Part shown: positions 24,472 through 33,337 of the stretch, one piece after another
Position numbering within the stretch: position 1 is the stretch's first letter
Layout: each line of letters begins with the position of its first letter
Source: Dryocola sp032000125
GTDB lineage: Bacteria; Pseudomonadota; Gammaproteobacteria; Enterobacterales; Enterobacteriaceae
Reading direction: 5' to 3'
DNA: 64,000 nt
Assembly: GCA_032000125.1 (NCBI GenBank)
Contig: DAMALH010000016.1
Coordinates: 34,599-98,598, forward strand
Notes under the pieces: generated by a model
What the model was told of the DNA's origin: nothing
Database searches by the model: none
The model's input: the letters and a program-made list of their open reading frames with translations, nothing else
Program-made: the position numbers and the translations under genes

Positions 24472-25512
24472 TTATTTCCCCGCTTTAGCCAGCTCTTTCA
24501 CCAAAGGCAACATCACGCGCACCACATCGTGGCTGCGTTTCTCAATGCGTCCCGGTAGCCATTTATCCAGATACGCCTGATTGTCGAGCGTTGCCTGATG
24601 CCAGCTTTTCCCCTTCGGGAACGCTTTATTTTTGGCACGCTGCTGAAAACCGTCTTTATCCCCAAGCGACCAGTTGGTTGCCTCTACAGACAGCACCGGA
24701 ATGCCCGCTTTATCAAAAGGCACCGCATCGTTGCAGCAGGCTGTGCCTTTCGGATAGTTAACGTTTAGCCCCGGATTTATCGCGGCCTGAATGCCCAACT
24801 GATGCGCAATGCTCAGCGCCCGGTCGCGGGTGAGCTTGCGCACCGCTGCTGGCGTGGATTTTCCGCTGTTAAAATAGAGCTTATCGCCCGTAATCAGGCT
24901 ATCGAGGTTAATCACCAGCAGGGTGTTTTTCTTTTCGCGCTCGCTCATGCGGCTGATAATATTTTCCGCGCCGAGCGAGCCAATCTCCTCGCCGCTGGTG
25001 GCGATAAAACGGATGCCGTAGCGTGTCGGCACCGTTTTCAGACGCTGCGCCAGCTCCAGCATTACGCCAAGACCGGATGCGTTGTCGTCCACGCCTTGCA
25101 GCGTCAGACCGCCAAGGTTGTCGTTCACGTCGTTGTCGGTTAACGGCGTGTAGGTATCCAGATGCGCCATGATAATAATCTGCTGCGGCACTTTACCCTC
25201 GCGCGCGGCAATGACCTGGCTTGCGCTGACGTTATGCCAGTTCTGGTGACCGTCTTTGGTGGTGTAAAGATAGCGGGTATTAAAGCGGCGAATATCGCTC
25301 TGGTAGCCGTAAAGCGCGAACTGCTGTTGAAGGTAATCCGCGGCTAGCATTTCGGCCGGGCTGCCGGTCATTCGTCCTGGAAAAACGGTGGCGATGTGGC
25401 GAGTCTGCAAATTAGCGGTTTCACCTGGATGCACGGAAGCGGCCCCTGCGGAAAACGTGAAACCCACGCCAAATGCCAGGCAAATAGCCCAGCGGCGCAA
25501 TGCGGGAAACAT
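24472..25512 (-). CDS. iap: Iap, M28-family aminopeptidase (alkaline phosphatase isozyme conversion)
   Basis: 346 aa, periplasmic. The N-terminus is a signal peptide ending about FTFSAGAA. Zinc peptidase M28 features: HLDTYTPL (metal His), GVDDNASGLGVMLE (bridging Asp), TSGEEIGSLGAEN (catalytic and metal Glu), NLDSL. In E. coli the enzyme trims N-terminal Arg from alkaline phosphatase. Same position relative to cysD as in E. coli, but without the CRISPR array beside it. Confidence 0.93.
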   Translation of the reverse strand: MFPALRRWAICLAFGVGFTFSAGAASVHPGETANLQTRHIATVFPGRMTGSPAEMLAADYLQQQFALYGYQSDIRRFNTRYLYTTKDGHQNWHNVSASQVIAAREGKVPQQIIIMAHLDTYTPLTDNDVNDNLGGLTLQGVDDNASGLGVMLELAQRLKTVPTRYGIRFIATSGEEIGSLGAENIISRMSEREKKNTLLVINLDSLITGDKLYFNSGKSTPAAVRKLTRDRALSIAHQLGIQAAINPGLNVNYPKGTACCNDAVPFDKAGIPVLSVEATNWSLGDKDGFQQRAKNKAFPKGKSWHQATLDNQAYLDKWLPGRIEKRSHDVVRVMLPLVKELAKAGK

Positions 25513-25785
25513 AACTGGTCCTTTTTATTTTCAGTAATTTTTTTTGCCTGCGTAGTATGAAACTGTGACGGGGGTTACACAATTCCAAATCCTCCTAAAG
25601 TCCCGCTAAACAGTCCCTTCAGCACATTTTGTGATTTGCAAAACCACGGCGTTATTCCTTTACGGAACTAGTCATTCCAATTCGTAATTTCATAAGAAAT
25701 ATACCCGCGACTTATAGTCCCTTTTAATTTCATTTAAACGGCCGGATCAGATCCGCCGTGATACTCGCAGCTTTAAGGGAAGGTT
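25513..25785 (+). promoter_or_regulatory. iap-cysD intergenic region with CysB-type cysDNC promoter
   Basis: A/T-rich CATTCCAATTCGTAATTTC and CATAAGAAATA around 25673-25701 resemble the CysB activation site of the E. coli cysD promoter. TATAGT at 25713-25718 is a good -10 just downstream, placing the start near 25725. No direct repeats of CRISPR type are present. Confidence 0.55.
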
Positions 25786-26694
25786 ATGGACCAAAAACGA
25801 CTCACTCACCTGCGGCAACTGGAGGCTGAAAGCATCCATATTATCCGCGAGGTTGCAGCCGAATTTTCCAATCCGGTGATGATGTACTCGATCGGCAAAG
25901 ATTCCTCGGTGATGTTGCATTTGGCTCGTAAGGCCTTCTATCCGGGCACGCTGCCGTTCCCGCTGCTGCATGTGGATACCGGCTGGAAATTCCGTGAAAT
26001 GTACGAATTCCGCGACCGCACCGCAAAAAACTACGGTTTCGAACTGCTGGTGCATAAAAACCCGGAAGGCGTGGCGATGGGCATTAACCCGTTTGTCCAC
26101 GGCAGCGCTAAACACACGGACATCATGAAAACCGAAGGGCTGAAACAGGCGCTCAGCAAATACGGTTTTGATGCGGCTTTCGGCGGCGCGCGCCGTGATG
26201 AAGAGAAATCTCGCGCCAAGGAGCGAATTTATTCGTTCCGCGACCGCTTCCACCGCTGGGACCCGAAAAACCAGCGTCCTGAGCTGTGGCACAACTATAA
26301 CGGCCAGATTAACAAAGGCGAAAGCATTCGCGTGTTCCCGCTCTCCAACTGGACCGAGCTGGATATCTGGCAGTACATCTACCTGGAAAACATCGAGATT
26401 GTTCCTCTGTACCTTGCAGCACCGCGCCCGGTGCTGGAGCGCGACGGCATGCTGCTGATGGTGGATGACGACCGCATTGACGTGCAGCCGGGCGAAGTTA
26501 TCGCCCAGAAAATGGTACGTTTCCGCACGCTGGGCTGCTGGCCGTTGACCGGCGCCGTTGAATCCCAGGCGCAAACGCTGCCGGAAATCATCGAAGAGAT
26601 GCTGATTTCCACCACCAGCGAGCGTCAGGGACGAGCAATCGACCGCGATCAGGCCGGGTCGATGGAACTGAAAAAGCGTCAAGGGTACTTCTGA
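25786..26694 (+). CDS. cysD: Sulfate adenylyltransferase subunit 2
   Basis: 302 aa, E. coli length. Catalytic subunit of ATP sulfurylase: makes APS and pyrophosphate from sulfate and ATP, driven by GTP hydrolysis in CysN. PP-loop motif SIGKDSSVMLHLARKAF, then FPLLHVDTGWKFREM and GGARRDEEKSRAKERI. First gene of cysDNC; 10 nt before cysN. Confidence 0.97.
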   Translation: MDQKRLTHLRQLEAESIHIIREVAAEFSNPVMMYSIGKDSSVMLHLARKAFYPGTLPFPLLHVDTGWKFREMYEFRDRTAKNYGFELLVHKNPEGVAMGINPFVHGSAKHTDIMKTEGLKQALSKYGFDAAFGGARRDEEKSRAKERIYSFRDRFHRWDPKNQRPELWHNYNGQINKGESIRVFPLSNWTELDIWQYIYLENIEIVPLYLAAPRPVLERDGMLLMVDDDRIDVQPGEVIAQKMVRFRTLGCWPLTGAVESQAQTLPEIIEEMLISTTSERQGRAIDRDQAGSMELKKRQGYF

Positions 26695-26704
26695 GGACCG
26701 CATA

Positions 26705-28132
26705 ATGAATAACGCAATTGCACAACAAATCGCGGAGCAGGGCGGCGTCGAAGCTTATCTGCACGCTCAGCAACATAAAAGCCTGCTGCGCTTTCTGACC
26801 TGCGGCAGCGTCGATGACGGGAAAAGTACGCTCATTGGCCGCCTGCTTCACGACACGCGCCAGATTTATGAAGATCAGCTTTCTTCCCTGCATACCGACA
26901 GCAAGCGTCACGGCACCCAGGGCGAAAAGCTCGATTTGGCTTTGCTGGTGGACGGCCTGCAGGCCGAGCGCGAGCAGGGCATTACCATCGACGTGGCGTA
27001 CCGTTATTTCTCCACCGAGAAGCGTAAATTTATTATTGCCGACACGCCGGGGCACGAGCAGTACACCCGCAATATGGCGACGGGCGCTTCAACCTGCGAA
27101 CTGGCGATCCTGCTGATCGATGCGCGCAAGAGCGTGCTGGATCAGACTCGCCGTCACAGCTTTATTTCCACGCTGCTTGGCATCAAGCATCTGGTTGTGG
27201 CCGTTAACAAAATGGATCTCGTCGGCTTTGATGAAGAGCGGTTCGAGCAGATCAAACAGGACTATCTGACGTTTGCCGAGCAGCTGCCGTCGGATCTGGA
27301 TATTCGCTTTGTGCCGTTGTCCGCGCTTGAGGGCGATAACGTCGCGACGCAAAGCGCCAATATGGCCTGGTACACGGGGCCGACGCTGCTTGAGCTTCTG
27401 GAAACGGTGGAGGTGAAACGTCTGGTTGAACAGCAGCCGATGCGTTTCCCCGTGCAGTATGTTAACCGTCCAAATCTGGATTTCCGCGGTTACGCAGGCA
27501 CGCTTGCCTCGGGGTCGATAAAAGTCGGACAGCGCATCAAAGTGTTACCGTCCGGCGTTGAATCCACCGTGGCGAGAATCGTAACCTTTGATGGTGATTT
27601 GCAACAAGCTGCTGCGGGAGAGGCGATCTCTTTAGTGCTGAAAGATGAAATCGACATCAGCCGCGGTGATTTACTGGTGGACGCAGGCGACGCGCACCCG
27701 GTGGTGCAGTCCGCGAAAGTTGACGTGGTGTGGATGGCAGAACAGCCGCTGGTACCGGGCCAAAGCTATGACATCAAAGTGGCCGGTAAGAAAACCCGCG
27801 CGCGCGTTGATAACATTCATCATCAGGTGGAGATTAACACCCTGACGCAGCGCGTAGTGGAAAGCCTGCCGCTAAACGGTATCGGCCTGGTTGATTTAAC
27901 TTTCGATGAGCCACTGGTGCTGGATAAATACCAGCACAACCCGGTTACCGGCGGGCTGATTTTCATCGACCGCCTGACCAACGTCACCGTTGGCGCCGGC
28001 ATGGTGCGCGAACCGCAGGAGCAGGTTTATCAGGAGCCTTCGGCCTGGAGCGCCTTTGAACTGGAACTGAACGCGCTGGTGCGTCGCCACTTCCCGCACT
28101 GGGGCGCCCGTGATTTGCTGGGAGGCAAATAA
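26705..28132 (+). CDS. cysN: Sulfate adenylyltransferase subunit 1 (GTPase)
   Basis: 475 aa (E. coli 475). EF-Tu-type GTPase that powers APS synthesis with CysD. G1 GSVDDGKSTLIGRLLHD, G3 DTPGHEQYTRNM, G4 NKMDLVG, followed by two beta-barrel domains. The stop overlaps the cysC start by one base. Confidence 0.97.
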   Translation: MNNAIAQQIAEQGGVEAYLHAQQHKSLLRFLTCGSVDDGKSTLIGRLLHDTRQIYEDQLSSLHTDSKRHGTQGEKLDLALLVDGLQAEREQGITIDVAYRYFSTEKRKFIIADTPGHEQYTRNMATGASTCELAILLIDARKSVLDQTRRHSFISTLLGIKHLVVAVNKMDLVGFDEERFEQIKQDYLTFAEQLPSDLDIRFVPLSALEGDNVATQSANMAWYTGPTLLELLETVEVKRLVEQQPMRFPVQYVNRPNLDFRGYAGTLASGSIKVGQRIKVLPSGVESTVARIVTFDGDLQQAAAGEAISLVLKDEIDISRGDLLVDAGDAHPVVQSAKVDVVWMAEQPLVPGQSYDIKVAGKKTRARVDNIHHQVEINTLTQRVVESLPLNGIGLVDLTFDEPLVLDKYQHNPVTGGLIFIDRLTNVTVGAGMVREPQEQVYQEPSAWSAFELELNALVRRHFPHWGARDLLGGK

Positions 28133-28737
28133 TGGCTGAGCACGACGAAAACGTCGTCTGGCATCCTCATCCCGTCACAAAACAGCAGCGTGAGCAGCTC
28201 CATCAGCACCGCGGCGCGGTGCTGTGGTTCACCGGCCTGTCCGGCTCCGGTAAATCGACCGTCGCCGGCGCGCTTGAGGAAGCGCTACATAAGCTTGGTG
28301 TCAGCACCTATTTGCTCGATGGCGACAACGTGCGCCACGGGCTGTGCAGCGATTTGGGCTTTAGCGATGAAGATCGGAAAGAGAACATCCGTCGCGTGGG
28401 AGAAGTCGCCAGTCTGATGGTGGATGCAGGGCTGGTCGTGCTGACAGCTTTTATCTCCCCGCATCGTGCAGAGCGACAAATGGTACGCGAGCGAATCGGC
28501 GAGGGGCGCTTTATCGAAGTCTTCGTGGACACGCCCCTTGAGATTTGCGAAGCGCGCGATCCCAAAGGATTATACAAAAAAGCCCGCGCCGGCGAGTTGC
28601 GTAATTTTACCGGTATCGATTCGGTATATGAGTCGCCGCGCGAGCCAGAAATACACTTAGACGGCGAACAATTGGTAACAAATTTGATTGCGCAATTATT
28701 AGACCTGCTGCGCCGTGACGATATTATCAAATCCTAA
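28132..28737 (+). CDS. cysC: Adenylylsulfate kinase
   Basis: 201 aa (E. coli 201). Phosphorylates APS to PAPS with ATP, the substrate of CysH encoded upstream. Walker A GLSGSGKSTVAGALE, and the APS-binding YLLDGDNVRHGLCSDLGFSDEDRKENIRRVGEVA. Last gene of cysDNC. Confidence 0.97.
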   Translation: MAEHDENVVWHPHPVTKQQREQLHQHRGAVLWFTGLSGSGKSTVAGALEEALHKLGVSTYLLDGDNVRHGLCSDLGFSDEDRKENIRRVGEVASLMVDAGLVVLTAFISPHRAERQMVRERIGEGRFIEVFVDTPLEICEARDPKGLYKKARAGELRNFTGIDSVYESPREPEIHLDGEQLVTNLIAQLLDLLRRDDIIKS

Positions 28738-28790
28738 AGACAGTACCGGGCGCATAACCGCGCCTGGTCACTCAGGTCAACGGATTCGTT

Positions 28791-29114
28791 ATGCGCAACA
28801 GCTCGAACATAGTTATCACACAGGCTGAAACCAGCCCGTCAGTCGAAGATAGCGCCTGGTCTTTGCCGGGAGCGTTCATTGGCTTCTTGTCGTGGCTGCT
28901 GGCGCTGGGTATTCCTTTCCTGATGTACGGCCCTAATACGCTATTCTTCTTCCTTTATACTTGGCCATTCTTCCTTGCGCTGATGCCCGTTGCCGTGGTG
29001 GTGGGTATTGCGCTGCACTCGCTGGCGCGTGGGCGGCTGCATTATAGCTGTGTGGCAACCTTGCTGACCGTGGCGCTGATGTTCGGTGCTTTGTTTATGT
29101 GGCTTATGGGTTAA
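28791..29114 (+). CDS. ygbE: YgbE, DUF3561 inner-membrane protein
   Basis: 107 aa, same length and position as E. coli YgbE. Three hydrophobic segments are visible (GAFIGFLSWLLALGIPFLMYG, FFFLYTWPFFLALMPVAVVV, LLTVALMFGALFMWLMG) after a polar N-terminus. Function unknown. It lies between cysC and ftsB with about 53 nt before it and 180 nt after it. Confidence 0.9.
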   Translation: MRNSSNIVITQAETSPSVEDSAWSLPGAFIGFLSWLLALGIPFLMYGPNTLFFFLYTWPFFLALMPVAVVVGIALHSLARGRLHYSCVATLLTVALMFGALFMWLMG

Positions 29115-29294
29115 CCGGCCACCGCATGAAACCGGGTATATTTCTCGCTTCCGATTGAAGCTAAACCTCCCGCAGGCGCGCATATTGGCGCAATTTGTGA
29201 TAAATTCTGCCGCAAATTCGACGACTCGCCAGGGCAGACGAGTGGAGTCCGACATAAAGTTGTGGGATGATTGTGCCGTTTTTCAGGGGGCTGG

Positions 29295-29612
29295 ATGGGT
29301 AAACTAACGCTGCTATTGCTGGCCTTGTTGGTCTGGCTGCAGTATTCGCTGTGGTTTGGAAAAAACGGCGTGCATGATTACGCGCGTGTCAATGAAGACG
29401 TGGCTGCGCAGCAGGTGACCAACGCTAAGCTCAAGGCGCGCAACGATCAGCTTTTTGCGGAAATTGACGATCTTAACGGCGGCCAGGAGGCCATCGAAGA
29501 GCGCGCACGCAACGAGTTGAGCATGACCAAACCCGGTGAAACCTTCTACCGTCTGGTGCCTGACACCTCTAAGCGCGCAGGCAATAATAATGCCGCGCAG
29601 AACAATAGATAA
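29295..29612 (+). CDS. ftsB: Cell division protein FtsB
   Basis: 105 aa from the ATG at 29295 (MGKLTLLLLALLVWLQYSLWF), the family start; the track-type start at 29271 is not supported. Bitopic divisome protein: one N-terminal membrane helix, then a periplasmic coiled coil (VAAQQVTNAKLKARNDQL FAEIDDL region). It joins FtsL and FtsQ and transmits the FtsN signal to FtsWI. The C-terminus is Asn/Gln-rich. ispD follows after 20 nt. Confidence 0.95.
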   Translation: MGKLTLLLLALLVWLQYSLWFGKNGVHDYARVNEDVAAQQVTNAKLKARNDQLFAEIDDLNGGQEAIEERARNELSMTKPGETFYRLVPDTSKRAGNNNAAQNNR

Positions 29613-29632
29613 ATCAGCATAAGTGATAACAC

Positions 29633-30343
29633 ATGGCAGACTCCTCCCCGGACGTAATTGCCGTGGTGCCGGCGGCCGGGATCGGCAGCCGCATGCAAAC
29701 GGAATGTCCAAAGCAGTACCTGCAAATCGGCGATAAAACTATTCTTGAACATGCTGTTGCGAGCGTGCTGGCTCATCCGCGTGTCGGCCATGTCATCATC
29801 GCCATCAGCCCGGGCGACTCCTGGTTCGCTTCATTGCCGCTGGCTTCAAACCCGCAGGTTACCGTGGTGAACGGAGGAGGGCTGCGCGCCGATTCTGTTC
29901 TCGCGGGGCTGCAGGCCGCGGGGGACGCTAAGTGGGTACTGGTGCACGATGCGGCTCGTCCCTGCCTCCATCAGGATGATTTAGCGCGTCTGCTGGCCAT
30001 TACCCGCAGCAGCAAGGTGGGCGGCATTCTGGCCGCGCCGGTGCGCGATACGATGAAGCGCGGCGAGCCGGGCAAGCCTCTTATTGCGCATACCGTCGAG
30101 CGCGAAGCGCTCTGGCACGCGTTGACCCCGCAACTCTTCCCGCTCGAATTGCTGCGTAGCTGTCTGCTTCGCGCCCTGAAAGAGGGGGCCACCATCACCG
30201 ATGAAGCCTCCGCGCTCGAATATTGCGGCTTCCATCCAGAATTAATTAGCGCCCGTGCCGATAATATAAAAGTTACTCGTCCTGAAGACCTGGCACTGGC
30301 GGCGTTTTACCTCACGCGGTTAACCCAAACGGAGAATTTATAA
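29633..30343 (+). CDS. ispD: 2-C-methyl-D-erythritol 4-phosphate cytidylyltransferase
   Basis: 236 aa, E. coli length. Third step of the MEP isoprenoid pathway: MEP plus CTP gives CDP-ME. CTP-binding loop VVPAAGIGSRMQTECPKQYL; active-site VLVHDAARPC; C-terminal NIKVTRPEDLALA. Stop overlaps the ispF ATG by one base. Confidence 0.97.
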   Translation: MADSSPDVIAVVPAAGIGSRMQTECPKQYLQIGDKTILEHAVASVLAHPRVGHVIIAISPGDSWFASLPLASNPQVTVVNGGGLRADSVLAGLQAAGDAKWVLVHDAARPCLHQDDLARLLAITRSSKVGGILAAPVRDTMKRGEPGKPLIAHTVEREALWHALTPQLFPLELLRSCLLRALKEGATITDEASALEYCGFHPELISARADNIKVTRPEDLALAAFYLTRLTQTENL

Positions 30344-30822
30344 TGCGTATCGGACATGGTTTTGATGTACACGCTTTTGGCGGCGTTGGGCCGATTATCA
30401 TTGGCGGCGTGCGTGTTCCGTTCGAAAAAGGGTTGCTGGCCCATTCCGATGGTGACGTGGCCCTGCACGCATTAACCGACGCTCTGCTCGGTGCCGCAGC
30501 GCTTGGCGACATCGGTAAGCTGTTCCCGGATACCGACGCGGCATACAAAGGTGCGGACAGCCGCGAGCTGCTGCGCGAGGCCTGGCGTCGTATTCAGGCC
30601 AAAGGCTACACGCTTGGCAACGTGGACGTGACGATCATCGCTCAGGCGCCAAAAATGGCGCCGCATATCCCACAGATGCGCGTGTTTATTGCCGAAGATC
30701 TCGGCTGCCATATGGACGATGTAAACGTTAAAGCCACAACGACGGAAAAACTCGGCTTTACCGGGCGTGGCGAAGGCATCGCCTGTGAGGCGGTAGCGTT
30801 ACTGCATAAGGCTCGCGCGTAA
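30343..30822 (+). CDS. ispF: 2-C-methyl-D-erythritol 2,4-cyclodiphosphate synthase
   Basis: 159 aa, E. coli length. Cyclises CDP-ME-2-phosphate to MEcPP with release of CMP. Metal site residues in GHGFDVHAFG and LAHSDGDVALHALTDALLG; C-terminal KATTTEKLGFTGRGEGIACEA. Coupled to ispD and truD by single-base overlaps. Confidence 0.97.
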   Translation: MRIGHGFDVHAFGGVGPIIIGGVRVPFEKGLLAHSDGDVALHALTDALLGAAALGDIGKLFPDTDAAYKGADSRELLREAWRRIQAKGYTLGNVDVTIIAQAPKMAPHIPQMRVFIAEDLGCHMDDVNVKATTTEKLGFTGRGEGIACEAVALLHKARA

Positions 30823-31868
30823 TGGATATGCAAACCCTGACCTGGCTGCACGGTAAGCCAGAAGGAACCGGCTTGATAAAAGCCAGCCCGGAAGACTTCC
30901 TGGTGACCGAAGACCTCGGCTTCGGGCCGGACGGCGACGGTGAGCATCTGCTGCTGCGCATCCTGAAAAAGGGCTGTAATACGCGTTACGTGGCAGACGC
31001 GCTGGCTAAATTTCTAAAAGTGCAGGCCCGTGAGGTAAGTTTTGCCGGGCAAAAGGACAAACACGCGGTTACCGAACAGTGGTTCTGCGTGCGCCTGCCG
31101 GGAAAAGAGATGCCGGATATGAGCGCTTTTAGCCTGGAAGGTTGTGAAGTGCTGGAATATGCCCGTCATCGTCGCAAGCTGCGTCTCGGCGCGCTGAAGG
31201 GGAATAATTTTACCCTCTTCCTGCGAGAGGTCAGCAATCGTGCGGAGCTGGAACAGCGGCTTAATGCGGTCTTAAAAGACGGCGTACCTAACTACTTTGG
31301 CAGCCAGCGCTTTGGCATTGGCGGTAACAACTTAAACCAGGCGCGTCGCTGGGCGCAGAATAATTCTCCGTTGCGCGATCGCAATAAACGCAGTTTTTAT
31401 TTGTCGGCGGCCCGCAGCGCGTTGTTTAATCAAATTGTTAGCCTTAGACTGAAAAAACCAGACTTTAATCAAGTTGTTGATGGCGATGCGCTACAATTGG
31501 CAGGACGCGGTAGCTGGTTTGTGGCAACAAACGAAGAACTCCCTGTTTTACAACAACGCGTGGACAACGGTGAACTGCTGATTACGGCACCGTTACCGGG
31601 CGATGGCGCGTGGGGCACGCTCAACGCCGCGCTGGAATTTGAACAGCGCTGTGTCGAACAGGAAACAGATTTGCAGGCATTACTGGTCCGTGAGCGCGTT
31701 GAAGCCGCTCGCCGCGCCATGCTGGTGAACCCAGCAGAATTACGTTGGAACTGGTGGGATGATGTGACGGTTGAGGTGAGCTTTTGGCTGCCTGCCGGAA
31801 GTTTTGCCACCAGCGTTGTAAGGGAACTTATGAATACGCCGGGTGACTATGCGAATATTGCTGAGTAA
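30822..31868 (+). CDS. truD: tRNA pseudouridine(13) synthase
   Basis: 348 aa (E. coli 349). Makes pseudouridine 13 in tRNA-Glu. Catalytic Asp in FAGQKDKHAVTEQW; TruD insertion domain in the middle; NYFGSQRFGIGGNNL typical of the family. Overlaps surE by 20 nt. Confidence 0.95.
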   Translation: MDMQTLTWLHGKPEGTGLIKASPEDFLVTEDLGFGPDGDGEHLLLRILKKGCNTRYVADALAKFLKVQAREVSFAGQKDKHAVTEQWFCVRLPGKEMPDMSAFSLEGCEVLEYARHRRKLRLGALKGNNFTLFLREVSNRAELEQRLNAVLKDGVPNYFGSQRFGIGGNNLNQARRWAQNNSPLRDRNKRSFYLSAARSALFNQIVSLRLKKPDFNQVVDGDALQLAGRGSWFVATNEELPVLQQRVDNGELLITAPLPGDGAWGTLNAALEFEQRCVEQETDLQALLVRERVEAARRAMLVNPAELRWNWWDDVTVEVSFWLPAGSFATSVVRELMNTPGDYANIAE

Positions 31869-32610
31869 CGATGACGGAATCCACGCGCCGGGCATTCAGG
31901 CGCTGGCTAAGCGGCTACGAGAGTTTGCTGAGGTGCAGGTCGTGGCCCCGGATCGTAATCGCAGCGGCGCATCGAACTCGCTAACGCTTGAATCCTCACT
32001 GCGTACTTTTACCCTGCCAAACGGCGATATCTCTGTACAAATGGGCACGCCGACCGACTGCGTTTACCTTGGCGTCAACGCGCTGATGCGCCCCCGCCCT
32101 GACGTAGTGGTTGCGGGTATTAATGCCGGGCCTAATCTGGGCGATGACGTTATCTATTCGGGCACCGTGGCCGCGGCGATGGAAGGGCGGCATTTAGGGT
32201 TTCCGGCGCTGGCCGTTTCGCTAAACGGCTATACGCATTACGATACGGCCGCCGTTATAACCTGTTCAATTCTACGCGCCCTGGCGCGTGAACCGCTGCG
32301 TACCGGGCGTATCCTCAATATTAACGTGCCTGATTTGCCGCTTGAGGAAATCAAAGGTATTCGGGTAACGCGCTGCGGCAGCCGCCATCCGGCAGATAAA
32401 GTCATCCCGCAAGAAGACCCGCGTGGCAACACGCTGTACTGGATTGGCCCTCCGGGCGATAAGTTCGATGCCGGTCCGGATACCGATTTTGCGGCTGTGG
32501 ATGAGGGCTACGTTTCGGTGACGCCGTTGCACGTCGATTTAACCGCGCACGGTGCGCATGACGTGGTGAACTCGTGGTTAACCAGAGCGGGAGTCGCCGA
32601 GCAATGGTAG
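31849..32610 (+). CDS. surE: 5'/3'-nucleotidase SurE
   Basis: 253 aa from the ATG at 31849 (MRILLSNDDGIHAPG), E. coli length; the GTG two codons upstream is less likely. Survival protein with nucleotidase and exopolyphosphatase activity. Metal-binding SNDDG, NRSGASNSLTL, and NAGPNLGDDVIYSGTVAAAMEG. It lies in the stationary-phase operon surE-pcm-nlpD-rpoS and starts inside truD. Confidence 0.96.
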   Translation: MRILLSNDDGIHAPGIQALAKRLREFAEVQVVAPDRNRSGASNSLTLESSLRTFTLPNGDISVQMGTPTDCVYLGVNALMRPRPDVVVAGINAGPNLGDDVIYSGTVAAAMEGRHLGFPALAVSLNGYTHYDTAAVITCSILRALAREPLRTGRILNINVPDLPLEEIKGIRVTRCGSRHPADKVIPQEDPRGNTLYWIGPPGDKFDAGPDTDFAAVDEGYVSVTPLHVDLTAHGAHDVVNSWLTRAGVAEQW

Positions 32611-33233
32611 TGAGCAAACGCGTAGAAGCTCTTCTCACACAGCTTCGTGCCCAGGGCATCAAGGACGAACAGGTCCTTGATGCGATTGCGCAGGTGCCGC
32701 GGGAAAAATTTGTCGACGAGGCGTTTGAACACAAGGCATGGGAAAATACCGCGCTGCCCATTGGCTCAGGCCAGACTATTTCGCAGCCTTATATGGTTGC
32801 GCGCATGACTGAGTTGCTTGAGCTGACGCCGGATTCCAGAGTGCTGGAAATCGGCACCGGTTCAGGCTACCAGACGGCGATCCTTGCTCATCTGGTACAT
32901 CACGTTTGTTCCGTTGAGCGTATTAAAGGGCTGCAGTGGCACGCAAGACGCCGTTTGAAACAGCTCGACCTGCATAATATTTCTACCCGTCACGGTGATG
33001 GCTGGCTGGGCTGGCATGCCCGTGCGCCATTCGACGCTATTATTGTTACGGCAGCTCCGCCTGAGATCCCAACGGCGCTTCTGGACCAGTTGGATGAAGG
33101 CGGGCGCCTGGTGCTGCCGGTGGGGGACGATCGTCAGTTTTTAAAACGCGTTCGTCGCCACGGTGGCGAATTTATTATTGATACGGTAGAAGCCGTTCGT
33201 TTCGTTCCGCTGGTGAAGGGCGAACTGGCATAA
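32604..33233 (+). CDS. pcm: Protein-L-isoaspartate O-methyltransferase
   Basis: 209 aa from the ATG at 32604, overlapping the end of surE by 7 nt (ATGGTAG). Repairs isoaspartyl residues in aged proteins with SAM. SAM-binding motif VLEIGTGSGYQTAILA; substrate loop GSGQTISQPYMVA; C-terminal DTVEAVRFVPLVKGELA. Position before nlpD-rpoS as in E. coli. Confidence 0.96.
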   Translation: MVVSKRVEALLTQLRAQGIKDEQVLDAIAQVPREKFVDEAFEHKAWENTALPIGSGQTISQPYMVARMTELLELTPDSRVLEIGTGSGYQTAILAHLVHHVCSVERIKGLQWHARRRLKQLDLHNISTRHGDGWLGWHARAPFDAIIVTAAPPEIPTALLDQLDEGGRLVLPVGDDRQFLKRVRRHGGEFIIDTVEAVRFVPLVKGELA

Positions 33234-33337
33234 CCTGGACGTTTCCGGTTTTTTTAGCAGAATTTTGGCGTAACGTAGCCAACGCAAATTCTACCGTATT
33301 TCATAAGCATGCAATTGTTTTCATTTTCGGGGGATAC

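Noticed and set aside
25513..25785. Possible CRISPR array near iap
   Set aside because: No regularly spaced direct repeats are present; the region is an A/T-rich promoter.
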